Shown piece by piece: positions 29,602 through 37,587 of a stretch of DNA of 64,000 nt. Position 1 is the stretch's first letter, and each line of letters starts with the position of its first letter. The notes under the pieces were generated by a model. That model was not told where the DNA came from, did no database searches, and saw nothing but the letters and a program-made list of their open reading frames with translations. This stretch comes from Clostridium scatologenes (GTDB lineage Bacteria > Bacillota > Clostridia > Clostridiales > Clostridiaceae), in the NCBI RefSeq assembly GCF_000968375.1, contig NZ_CP009933.1, positions 248,001-312,000 of the forward strand, written 5' to 3'. The translations under genes were made by a program, and so were the position numbers.

Positions 29602-30984
29602 ATGGGAATAGTACTTGAAGGTGGGAAAATTATAACTGCTGTAGATTCTTATTGTTCGGATATAAGAATAGAAGATGAAAAAATTATTTCAATAGGAAAT
29701 AGTTTAAAAAGACCTGGAGATGAAGTCATATGTATAAAGGGATGTTATGTTTTACCTGGTGGTATAGATACTCATACCCACTTTGATCTTGAAAGTGGTT
29801 CTGTAGTAACTGCAGATAATTTTGAAACGGGGACAAAGGCGGCCTTAGTCGGAGGTACTACTACAATATTGGATTATGCAACACAAAATAAGGGAGAAAC
29901 ATTAAAAGAGGCGTTAAAAAAGCAGCATAAAAAGTCAGATGGACTCTGTTATTGTGATTATGGATTTCATATGGGTATTACAGATTGGAATGATGAAACC
30001 TGTTATGAAATGAAAGATATGATTGAAGAAGGAGTAACTTCGTTTAAATTATACATGGCTTATAAGAATACACTTCAGGTAGATGACGGTGTAATATTTA
30101 AAGCCTTAAAAAGAAGTAAAGAGCTAAAAGGAATTATAACTTTCCATTGTGAAAATGGTGATATTATAGAGGAACTTATTAATGAAGCTAAATCAAAGGG
30201 AAATAACTCTCCTTATTATCATCCACTGACAAGACCGGCACAGGTTGAAAAAGAGGCAATTGTGAGGTTACTCAATATTGCAGAAATTGTAGATGTACCA
30301 GTGTATATTGTGCATTTAAGCACAAGAGAAGGATTATTAAGTATTTTAGATGCTAAAAAGAGAGGAATAAAGGTTTATGCAGAAACATGTCCTCAATATT
30401 TACTCTTAGATGATTCTTTCTATGGAGATAAGGATAGTAATAGCTTTGAAGGAGCAAAATATGTAATGTCACCTCCACTTAGGAAACCATATGATAATGA
30501 TGCATTGTGGAAAGGAGTAAGTTCTGGAGAGATAATGACTATAGGAACAGATCACTGCTCCTTTAATTATAAAGTACAAAAAGAAGTTGGCAGGGATGAT
30601 TTTAGCAAGATTCCAAATGGAGCTCCAGGAGTAGAGCATAGAATTGGACTAATGTATACTTATGGAGTATTAAAAAATAGAATAAGTATGAATGAAATGG
30701 TTGCACTTACTTCAACTAATGCAGCTAAATTATTTGGACTTTTTCCACAAAAAGGCACAATTGCAGTTGGCAGTGATGCTGATATTGTGATATGGAATCC
30801 TGATTTTTCTACATCTATAAGTGCTAAAAATCAAATGCAAAATGTAGATTATACACCTTATGAAGGCTTTGAGCAGTATGGAAGAGTGCTGCATGCCTTT
30901 TTAAGAGGAAATAAGGTCATATACAATGGAAAGCTTATTGAATATAAGCCTATTGGAAAGTATTTATATAGGAAGACATGGTGA
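29602..30984 (+). CDS. hyuA: Dihydropyrimidinase/hydantoinase-type cyclic amidohydrolase
   Basis: 460 residues from ATG 29602, with GAGGGAGG 8 bases upstream; an in-frame TTG six bases earlier is less likely. Metal motif 'PGGIDTHTHFDLESG' (His 58 and 60), the carbamylated Lys in 'VTSFKLYMAYKN' (K149) and 'GTDHCSFNYKVQK' are standard for dihydropyrimidinases. It hydrolyses cyclic amides; in purine clusters it is the likely ring-opening enzyme. Last gene of the ygeW operon. No clear terminator follows. Confidence 0.9.
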   Translation: MGIVLEGGKIITAVDSYCSDIRIEDEKIISIGNSLKRPGDEVICIKGCYVLPGGIDTHTHFDLESGSVVTADNFETGTKAALVGGTTTILDYATQNKGETLKEALKKQHKKSDGLCYCDYGFHMGITDWNDETCYEMKDMIEEGVTSFKLYMAYKNTLQVDDGVIFKALKRSKELKGIITFHCENGDIIEELINEAKSKGNNSPYYHPLTRPAQVEKEAIVRLLNIAEIVDVPVYIVHLSTREGLLSILDAKKRGIKVYAETCPQYLLLDDSFYGDKDSNSFEGAKYVMSPPLRKPYDNDALWKGVSSGEIMTIGTDHCSFNYKVQKEVGRDDFSKIPNGAPGVEHRIGLMYTYGVLKNRISMNEMVALTSTNAAKLFGLFPQKGTIAVGSDADIVIWNPDFSTSISAKNQMQNVDYTPYEGFEQYGRVLHAFLRGNKVIYNGKLIEYKPIGKYLYRKTW

Positions 30985-31178
30985 ACTAAAGGGGATATCC
31001 GTCGCATTAATAATAAATACTACAATATATTATGCTAATTTAAAATTTGTAAAGAAACATATTGTATGTAAATTTCTTAGTGCGACAGCCACTTTTATAT
31101 AAAGTGATTCTTAGGATTAAAGAGAGTTTTTACATATGAGAAAATTGTCTATAAATATAACAATACTAATAGTATAGA
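30985..31178. repeat. Intergenic inverted repeat GTCGCA/TGCGAC
   Basis: In the gap between convergent hyuA and larE, GTCGCATTAA (31001-31010) and TTAGTGCGAC (31077-31086) face each other across ~66 AT-rich bases. The hexamer resembles the ends of the fold-back elements but in inside-out orientation. No T-run makes this a textbook terminator. Confidence 0.35.
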
Positions 31179-32003
31179 TTATGTATTTTTATTTATAGTT
31201 TCATTCATACTTCCAGTTCTATATCCTTTTAAATCAAGTGTAACATAGTCAAATCCAATTTTTTTAAATTCATCATATATTCTGTCCATTAAAGGTTCAT
31301 CAAAAAATTTTTTCCTCTCATCTGGTGAAACTTCAATTCTAGCAATTTTAGAAATTTCATCATGATAACGCACTCTCAATTGTTTAAATCCAAGATCTAA
31401 AAGATATTGTTCTGCTTTATCCACAATTTGTAACTTTTCTCTAGTTATTTCTTGTCCATAAGGAAACCTTGAAGAAAGACAAGCAAATGCAGGTTTATTC
31501 CAGGTTGGTAATTTCATTTCCTTGGATAAAGCTCTTATATCATTTTTTGTCATACCAGCTTCCCTTAAAGGACTAACCACACCAAGTTCATTTATAGCTT
31601 TTAAACCAGGTCTGTAGTCACCAAGATCATCAACATTGGAACCATCAGCTATGTAATGAATGTTATTTTCATCAGCAATTTTTCTTATTTTAGAAAATAA
31701 TTCTTTTTTACAATAATAACATCTGTTTACTGGATTTTTAGAAAATCCTTCAATATCTAGTTCTTCTGAAGTTATAACAATATGTCTAGCGCCAATAGAT
31801 TTTATAAAGTTAGCTGCTTCATTGAATTCCCGTTCTGGATATGTAGAAGAACGAGCAGTTACTGCTATAACATTATCCTTTAATACATCAGAAGCTACTT
31901 TTAAAAGAAATGTACTGTCTACTCCGCCTGAAAAGGCAATAATAAGTTTATTCATGCTTTTAATATCGGATTTTAGATTTTGTAGTTTAGTTTGTATATT
32001 CAT
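31179..32003 (-). CDS. larE: LarE-type ATP-dependent sulfur transferase
   Basis: 274 residues. PP-loop 'IIAFSGGVDSTFLL' (21-34) adenylates the carboxylate of a nicotinic-acid cofactor precursor. Three cysteines, Cys95 and Cys98 in 'NRCYYCKKEL' and Cys175 in 'PAFACLSSRFPYG', match the [4Fe-4S]-binding three-Cys LarE class rather than the single-Cys sacrificial class. LarE normally works with LarB and LarC to make the nickel-pincer cofactor of lactate racemase; neither is in the window. It follows metY on the same strand, with TAGGAGGAATTT just after the metY terminator, so a link to sulfur supply is plausible. Confidence 0.85.
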   Translation of the reverse strand: MNIQTKLQNLKSDIKSMNKLIIAFSGGVDSTFLLKVASDVLKDNVIAVTARSSTYPEREFNEAANFIKSIGARHIVITSEELDIEGFSKNPVNRCYYCKKELFSKIRKIADENNIHYIADGSNVDDLGDYRPGLKAINELGVVSPLREAGMTKNDIRALSKEMKLPTWNKPAFACLSSRFPYGQEITREKLQIVDKAEQYLLDLGFKQLRVRYHDEISKIARIEVSPDERKKFFDEPLMDRIYDEFKKIGFDYVTLDLKGYRTGSMNETINKNT

Positions 32004-32014
32004 AAATTCCTCCT

Positions 32015-32062
32015 AAAAAAATACATCACCTTCACAGAAAAACTGCAAAGGAGATGTATATT
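32015..32062 (-). terminator. Terminator after metY
   Basis: Minus-strand hairpin with arms ATACATCTCCTT and AAGGTGATGTAT and inner GCAG/CTG, followed by a T-run of seven. The T-run merges into the larE ribosome site, so larE expression may depend on readthrough. Confidence 0.75.
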
Positions 32063-32071
32063 AATTTTTAT

Positions 32072-33355
32072 TTAAGCCTGTTCAAGAGCTTGATTTAAAT
32101 CATATATAAGATCATCTACACCTTCAACTCCAATTGAAAGTCTTATAAGATCAGGTGTAACTCCAGCAGCTTTTTGTTCTTCTTCTGTAAGTTCAGCATG
32201 AGTTGTACTTGAAGGATGAATTACAAGTGATTTTGCATCTGCTACATTTGCAAGCAATGAGAATAATTTTACACTGTTTATAAATTTCTTGCCTGCTTCA
32301 AGTCCTCCTTTTATTCCAAATGTAAATATTGAACCTGCTCCTTTTGGTAAGTATTTTTTAGCTAAATCTTTATATGGACTTCCTTCTAATTCAGGATAGT
32401 TAATCCATGCAACCTTTGGATGTTTGCTTAGAAATTCCACAATTTTTCTTGTATTAGATACGTGTCTTTCAACTCTAAGTGAGAGAGATTCTAATCCTTG
32501 AAGAAAATAAAATGCACTTTGAGGACTTAAAGTTGCACCAGTATTTCTCAAAAGTTGTACTCTAGCCTTTAAAGCGAATGCAGGAGCACCTAGATCAGCA
32601 TATACTAATCCATTATAACTTTTATCAGGTGTTGTAAAATTAGGGAACTTTCCACTTGCTTTCCAATCAAAGTTTCCTCCATCAACTATAATTCCACCAA
32701 TTGTAGTTCCATGTCCACCTATAAATTTAGTTGCAGAATGGACTACTACATCTGCACCATATTCTATTGGTCTCACAAGATATGGAGTACCAAAAGTATT
32801 GTCTATTATTAATGGTATTTTATTTTCGTGGGCAATATTTGCAACAGCTTCTATATCAAGAACATTTATTCTTGGATTTCCTATAGTTTCAGCATAAACT
32901 GCTTTGGTTTTATCTGTAATTGCTTTTCTGAAATTTTCAGGATCATCTGGATTTACAAATACAACTTTTATTCCAAGTTTCTTTAAAGTTACTCCAAATA
33001 ATTCATAAGTTCCACCATATAATGTGCTTGCAGCAACTACTTCATCACCAGCACTTGCAACATTAAGTATTGAATATAAAATTGCTGCTAATCCTGAAGC
33101 TGTTGCAAGACCAGCAACTCCACCTTCTAGTTCAGCAACTCTCTTTTCAAATACATCTGTTGTAGGATTCATAATTCTTGAATATACATTTCCAGGCTCT
33201 TTTAATTGAAATAGATTTGCAGCATGGTCTGCATTTTTAAATACATAAGAACTTGTTTGATAAATTGGTACAGCCCTTGATCCTGTTGTTGGATCTGGCT
33301 CCTGACCTGCATGTACTTGTAATGTTTCAAAGGATAATTTTCTTTCTTCACTCAT
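32072..33355 (-). CDS. metY: O-acetylhomoserine sulfhydrylase
   Basis: 427 residues, the longer form of the Cys/Met-metabolism PLP family that marks OAH/OAS sulfhydrylases. PLP Lys210 lies in 'VVVHSATKFIGGHGTTIGG', Arg in 'YSRIMNPTTDVFEKR', and 'LETLQVHAGQEPDPTTGSRAVPIYQT' style N-terminus is typical. It condenses O-acetylhomoserine with sulfide to homocysteine or with methanethiol directly to methionine. Beside a methylthio-alkane reductase the methanethiol reaction is the interesting one. It is controlled by a SAM riboswitch and lies divergent from metK. Confidence 0.93.
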   Translation of the reverse strand: MSEERKLSFETLQVHAGQEPDPTTGSRAVPIYQTSSYVFKNADHAANLFQLKEPGNVYSRIMNPTTDVFEKRVAELEGGVAGLATASGLAAILYSILNVASAGDEVVAASTLYGGTYELFGVTLKKLGIKVVFVNPDDPENFRKAITDKTKAVYAETIGNPRINVLDIEAVANIAHENKIPLIIDNTFGTPYLVRPIEYGADVVVHSATKFIGGHGTTIGGIIVDGGNFDWKASGKFPNFTTPDKSYNGLVYADLGAPAFALKARVQLLRNTGATLSPQSAFYFLQGLESLSLRVERHVSNTRKIVEFLSKHPKVAWINYPELEGSPYKDLAKKYLPKGAGSIFTFGIKGGLEAGKKFINSVKLFSLLANVADAKSLVIHPSSTTHAELTEEEQKAAGVTPDLIRLSIGVEGVDDLIYDLNQALEQA

Positions 33356-33411
33356 TTTTTGTTCCTCCTAAATAATAAATATATTTAAAAACGAAACTTC
33401 CATAACCTGGC

Positions 33412-33575
33412 AAAATAAAAAACTCTTCTTGTAAGATAAGTTACAAGAAGAGTTCTCTTCATGCTTCTCATCTTTCAGGTTTTACCTGCTGGAATTAACA
33501 CCATGCATTCAAATGAAAAATGCTGGTTGTCGGGCTTCATAGGGCCAGTCCCTCCGCCACTCTGGATAAGAAGTT
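33412..33575 (-). ncRNA. SAM-I (S-box) riboswitch of metY
   Basis: On the minus strand the S-box core is complete: CTTATC..AGAG, GGAGGGACTGGCCC, TGAAGCCCGACAACC, AATTCCAGCAGG and GATGAG, followed by a terminator with arms AACTCTTCTTGTAA/TTACAAGAAGAGTT (33421-33454) and TTTTTATTTT. High SAM should stop transcription before metY. Confidence 0.95.
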
Positions 33576-33645
33576 CCGTATTTTATTTTAAACAATAATT
33601 CTCAAATTTATAAGTAACTAGCATTGTTTGCTTTCGTTGTTACAA

Positions 33646-33674
33646 AGTATACAGCCTTTAAATTTGCTTGTCAA
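33646..33674 (-). promoter_or_regulatory. metY promoter
   Basis: Minus strand TTGACA (33674-33669), 17 bases, TATACT (33651-33646), about 70 bases before the S-box. Confidence 0.8.
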
Positions 33675-33710
33675 TAGTTAATTTTAAAAAATTTAGATAA
33701 AAAATTTTTG

Positions 33711-33739
33711 TTGACAAAGAAATTTAAAAACTGTATTAT
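33711..33739 (+). promoter_or_regulatory. metK promoter
   Basis: TTGACA (33711-33716), 17 bases, TATTAT (33734-33739), just before the S-box. Together with the metY promoter it forms a compact divergent pair. Confidence 0.8.
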
Positions 33740-33760
33740 GTGTATAAATCAAATAAAAAA

Positions 33761-33914
33761 TTCTTATCAAGAGAGATGGAGGGACTGGCCCTATGAAATC
33801 CAACAACCTGAATAATTATTTTATTTAAGGTGTTAATTCCAGCAGGGTTAACCTGGAAGATGAGAAACAAGAGAATTTAACTTTCTGTGTTTCTTACAGA
33901 AAGTTTTTTATTTT
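33761..33914 (+). ncRNA. SAM-I (S-box) riboswitch of metK
   Basis: S-box core with TTCTTATCAAGAGAG, GGAGGGACTGGCCC, AATTCCAGCAGGGTTAACC and GATGAGAAACAAGAG. It is followed by a terminator with arms ACTTTCTGT/ACAGAAAGT and a T-run (33880-33914). A second terminator-type switch (34011-34074) lies between it and metK. Confidence 0.95.
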
Positions 33915-34010
33915 AAGCAATCAAATTAAGTTTAAATTTTTAACTTAACAATTGTGTATACTCTTTTGAACACTCATCTGATTTAAAAATATTATATTGA
34001 TTTCTATTGA

Positions 34011-34074
34011 TTGACTGGATAAACCAGAGGTCAAGTTTTACTTATCTACATAGATAGGAGAAACTTGGCCTTTT
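34011..34074 (+). ncRNA. Candidate antitermination element, copy a (metK)
   Basis: TTGA, inner stem CTGG/CCAG with loop ATAAA, then AGG and TCAA, which can pair with the initial TTGA. The segment GGTCAAGTTT is at the same time the 5' arm of a terminator (3' arm AAACTTGGCC at 34061-34070, then TTTT). It is one of five full copies of an element I do not recognise from any named RNA family. It stacks behind the S-box, giving metK two successive transcription gates. Confidence 0.7.
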
Positions 34075-34135
34075 CTAATTTGAATTGTTAATGGATTGAA
34101 ATATAATTAATCAAATTCATTGGAGGGTGATAAAA

Positions 34136-35332
34136 ATGGCAAGATTATTTACATCAGAATCAGTTACAGAAGGACATCCAGATAAAATTTGCGATCAAAT
34201 ATCGGATGCAATATTAGATGCTATTATTGAAAAGGACAAATATGGTCGTGTAGCTTGCGAGACAGTTGTAAATACTGGTTTAGTGGTCTTAGTAGGTGAA
34301 ATATCAACTACATCATATGTAGATATACCAAAAGTAGTTAGAAAAACTATTAGTGAAATAGGATATAAGGATTCAAAATTTGGATTCGATGCAAAAAGTT
34401 GTGCTGTACTAACGTCTATAGATGAACAATCTCATGATATTGCTATCGGAGTTAATGAATCTTTAGAATTAAGAAAAGGAGAAGAAGATAATATTGAGTC
34501 TATCGGTGCAGGAGATCAAGGAATGGTATTTGGATTTGCAACAAATGAAACACCAGAATATTTGCCACTTCCTATAGCACTTGCGCATAAGTTATCAAGA
34601 AAGCTTTCACAAGTAAGAAAAAATGGTGTAATTCCATATTTAGGACCAGATGGTAAAACTCAAGTTACAGTTGAATATGATGGTGAAAAAATTGTAAGAG
34701 TTGATACTGTTTTAATATCTTCTCAACATGAAGAAAATATAGATCACAATAAGATTGAGGAAGATATAATAAATTTTGTTGTTAAAGATGTAATACCAGA
34801 AAAGTTTATTGATTCAAATACAAAATATCTTGTAAATCCTACAGGCAGGTTCGTAAAAGGAGGGCCTGAAGCTGATTCAGGACTTACAGGAAGAAAGATA
34901 ATAGTTGATACTTATGGAGGATATGGAAGACATGGGGGTGGTGCATTTTCAGGAAAGGATCCAACAAAAGTTGATAGATCAGGAGCTTATGCTGCAAGAT
35001 GGGTAGCAAAGAACTTAATAGCAGCAGGAGTTGCAGATAAAATAGAAGTGCAGATTGCCTATGCAATAGGAGTTGCAAGGCCTGTATCAATTAGCGTGGA
35101 TACTTTTGGAACAGAAAAAGTTAGTAAAGATAACATATTAGAAATTATAAATAAACTTTTTGATTTAAGACCTGCAGCAATTATAAGAGATTTGGATTTA
35201 AGAAGACCTATATATAGAAAGACAGCTGCATATGGACATTTTGGAAGAACTGATATAGATCTTCCATGGGAAAAACTTGATAAGGTTGATGAAATAAAGA
35301 AGAAATTAGATAATATTTTGGTTTATTCATAA
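34136..35332 (+). CDS. metK: S-adenosylmethionine synthetase
   Basis: 398 residues from ATG 34136, with GGAGGG 8 bases upstream. 'FTSESVTEGHPDKICDQISDA' (residues 5-25) holds the ATP/methionine motif. 'GAGDQGMVFGFATNETPEY' and 'GGGAFSGKDPTKVDRSGAYAARW' are the family signatures. It makes SAM from methionine and ATP. A SAM riboswitch and element a precede it, and element b starts three bases after its stop, so transcription into the mar genes appears to be conditional readthrough from metK. Confidence 0.97.
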   Translation: MARLFTSESVTEGHPDKICDQISDAILDAIIEKDKYGRVACETVVNTGLVVLVGEISTTSYVDIPKVVRKTISEIGYKDSKFGFDAKSCAVLTSIDEQSHDIAIGVNESLELRKGEEDNIESIGAGDQGMVFGFATNETPEYLPLPIALAHKLSRKLSQVRKNGVIPYLGPDGKTQVTVEYDGEKIVRVDTVLISSQHEENIDHNKIEEDIINFVVKDVIPEKFIDSNTKYLVNPTGRFVKGGPEADSGLTGRKIIVDTYGGYGRHGGGAFSGKDPTKVDRSGAYAARWVAKNLIAAGVADKIEVQIAYAIGVARPVSISVDTFGTEKVSKDNILEIINKLFDLRPAAIIRDLDLRRPIYRKTAAYGHFGRTDIDLPWEKLDKVDEIKKKLDNILVYS

Positions 35333-35335
35333 TAA

Positions 35336-35390
35336 TTTAGTTGATCAGAAAACTGAAGGCTAAAGTAACTTTAAAGTTATTTTAGCCTTT
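35336..35390 (+). ncRNA. Candidate antitermination element, copy b (marB)
   Basis: TTTAG, TTGA, inner stem TCAG/CTGA with loop AAAA, AGG, CTAAA. TTTAG pairs with CTAAA, and GGCTAAAGTAACTTT (35358-35372) is also the 5' arm of a terminator whose 3' arm AAAGTTATTTTAGCC ends at 35387 before TTT. It lies between metK and marB with no room for an independent promoter outside metK. Confidence 0.75.
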
Positions 35391-35419
35391 AATTGTATTT
35401 AGAAAAGGGGAAAATAAGT

Positions 35420-36697
35420 ATGAGTGTAAATGTGTCTGCAAGAACTATAGAAGAAAAAACATTTATGCATCCATGTTATAACTGCATTGCTCATAAATAT
35501 GCGAGAATGCATATACCAGTAGCTCCTAAGTGTAATGTTAGTTGTAATTTTTGTAATAGAAAATATGATTGTGTAAATGAAACCAGACCTGGAGTAACAA
35601 GTGAAGTTTTAACACCTGAAGAGGCCAAAGATAAATTTAAAATAGTAAAGGATAAGGTTAGAAATTTAACTGTGGTTGGTATAGCAGGACCTGGTGATCC
35701 ACTTGCAAATTTTGATGAAACAAAAAAATCTATAGAATTAATAAAAAATGAATCAAAAGATATTACATTTTGTCTTTCAACTAATGGTTTAATGCTTCCT
35801 TTTTACGTAGATAAATTGATAGAATTAGAGGTTACACATCTAACTATAACCATAAATGCAGTTGATCCTAAAATAGGTGGGGAAATATATAAATTTGTAA
35901 ACTACCTGGGAGATGTATTTGTTGGAGAAGAAGCAGGAAGAGTGTTATTGAGCAATCAATTATCAGGACTTAAATATGCTGCACAAAAGGGAATAGTATG
36001 TAAAGTTAATATAGTTATGATAAAAGGAGTCAATGATGTTCATGTTCCTGAAATAGTAAAGAAAGTTAAAGAATGTGGAGCATATATGGCAAATATTATG
36101 CCTCTGATACCTGTTAAGGGAAGTGCATTTGAAAATAACCCTACAGTAACCGAAGTTGAATTGAATAACATGAGGAAAAGTTGCGATTCAATATTGAAGC
36201 AGATGTATCATTGCAAGCAGTGTAGGGCAGATGCTATTGGAACTTTAGAGAATGATATATCAAGTCAATTTAGAGGAAATAATATTTCGGAGGAATCAAA
36301 TGATAATGAAAATAAATTAGAAGATAAAAATGTCATTGAATTGAAACATCATAAGTACAGATTTGCCATTGCAAGTAAATCAGGTGTAAGTATTGATGAA
36401 CATTTTGGCCATGCGTCAGAATTTTATATATACGACATGATAAATGATGAAATTAAATTTCGAGAGAAGAGAAAAGTAAATAAGTACTGTAATGGAGTAT
36501 ATGATTGTGGAGAACATGAGGATAAAATAGAAAATATAATAAAAAATGTAATTGATTGTAATGCGGTGCTTGTGGTCAGAGCAGGATTTGAGCCTATGGA
36601 TAGGCTCTATGAAAAAGGTATAAGAGTGTTTGAAATGTACCAGGAAATTAATAAAGGTATAAGAAAAGCTGTTGAATTACTTAAAAAAAATAAATAA
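35420..36697 (+). CDS. marB: NifB-like radical SAM cluster-assembly protein (MarB type)
   Basis: 425 residues from ATG 35420 (AAGGGG upstream). Radical SAM motif CNVSCNFC (Cys38, 42, 45) follows 'HPCYNCIAHKYARMHIPVAPK', a NifB signature. Conserved 'KCQQCR'-type ligands appear as 'YHCKQCRADAIG'. A NifX/NafY-like C-terminal domain (~307-425, 'FAIASKSG...DEHFGHASEF') is fused, as in many NifB proteins. It should fuse two 4Fe-4S clusters into the carbide-containing 8Fe core used by the nitrogenase-like enzyme. With no nifEN or nifV nearby and an adjacent marHDK set, the methylthio-alkane reductase assignment is favoured over N2 fixation. Confidence 0.85.
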   Translation: MSVNVSARTIEEKTFMHPCYNCIAHKYARMHIPVAPKCNVSCNFCNRKYDCVNETRPGVTSEVLTPEEAKDKFKIVKDKVRNLTVVGIAGPGDPLANFDETKKSIELIKNESKDITFCLSTNGLMLPFYVDKLIELEVTHLTITINAVDPKIGGEIYKFVNYLGDVFVGEEAGRVLLSNQLSGLKYAAQKGIVCKVNIVMIKGVNDVHVPEIVKKVKECGAYMANIMPLIPVKGSAFENNPTVTEVELNNMRKSCDSILKQMYHCKQCRADAIGTLENDISSQFRGNNISEESNDNENKLEDKNVIELKHHKYRFAIASKSGVSIDEHFGHASEFYIYDMINDEIKFREKRKVNKYCNGVYDCGEHEDKIENIIKNVIDCNAVLVVRAGFEPMDRLYEKGIRVFEMYQEINKGIRKAVELLKKNK

Positions 36698-36721
36698 ATT
36701 CAAATTTAGGAGGAATATATT

Positions 36722-37549
36722 ATGAGACAAATAGCTATTTATGGAAAAGGTGGAATAGGTAAATCTACAACCACACAAAATTTAACTGCAGGTTTATCTG
36801 AAATAGGAAAAAAGGTTATGGTAGTTGGATGTGATCCAAAGGCAGATTCTACAAGGCTGCTTTTAGGTGGACTTGCACAGAGGACAGTACTGGATACTTT
36901 AAGGGAAGAAGGAGAAGATGTAGATTTAAATTATATATTAAAAAAAGGATTCAATGGAATAAAGTGCGTAGAATCAGGCGGACCTGAACCAGGTGTAGGA
37001 TGCGCTGGAAGAGGTATTATAACATCTATAAACATGCTTGAAAGACTTGGGGCATATACTGAAGATTTGGATTATGTTTTTTATGATGTTCTAGGAGACG
37101 TTGTATGCGGCGGTTTTGCTATGCCAATTCGTGAAGGAAAGGCAAAAGAAATATATATTGTGGCTAGTGGAGAAATGATGGCACTATATGCAGCAAATAA
37201 TATATCAAAGGGAATAAAAAAATATGCCAATAAAGGCGGCGTTAGATTAGGTGGAATTATATGCAACAGCAGAAAAGTAGACAATGAAAGGAGAGTATTG
37301 GAGGCATTTGCAGAGGAATTAGGTACACAGCTTATTTATTTTGTACCAAGAGACAATGTAGTTCAAAGGGCAGAAATTAATAAACAAACTGTAATACAAT
37401 TTGATTCTAAATCAAATCAGGCAAATGAATACAGATCACTAGCGGAGGCAATAGAAAAAAATAAGAACTTTGTAATTCCAAAACCTATGTCACAAAAAAG
37501 GTTAGAAGAAATAATTTTGGAACATGGATTGGTAGAACAGTTAGTATAA
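36722..37549 (+). CDS. marH: NifH-like iron protein (MarH type)
   Basis: 275 residues. P-loop GKGGIGKS (8-15), switch regions 'GCDPKADSTRLLL' and 'YDVLGDVVCGGFAMPIRE', and the two Cys that hold the bridging [4Fe-4S] cluster, Cys94 and Cys129 (NifH 97 and 132). It is the ATP-dependent electron donor to the catalytic DK proteins. It is the only NifH homologue in the window, so it presumably serves both DK pairs. GGAGG site before ATG. Confidence 0.88.
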   Translation: MRQIAIYGKGGIGKSTTTQNLTAGLSEIGKKVMVVGCDPKADSTRLLLGGLAQRTVLDTLREEGEDVDLNYILKKGFNGIKCVESGGPEPGVGCAGRGIITSINMLERLGAYTEDLDYVFYDVLGDVVCGGFAMPIREGKAKEIYIVASGEMMALYAANNISKGIKKYANKGGVRLGGIICNSRKVDNERRVLEAFAEELGTQLIYFVPRDNVVQRAEINKQTVIQFDSKSNQANEYRSLAEAIEKNKNFVIPKPMSQKRLEEIILEHGLVEQLV

Positions 37550-37587
37550 AATACCGTAATTTGAAAGTTAATGAGGAGGCAAAATTA

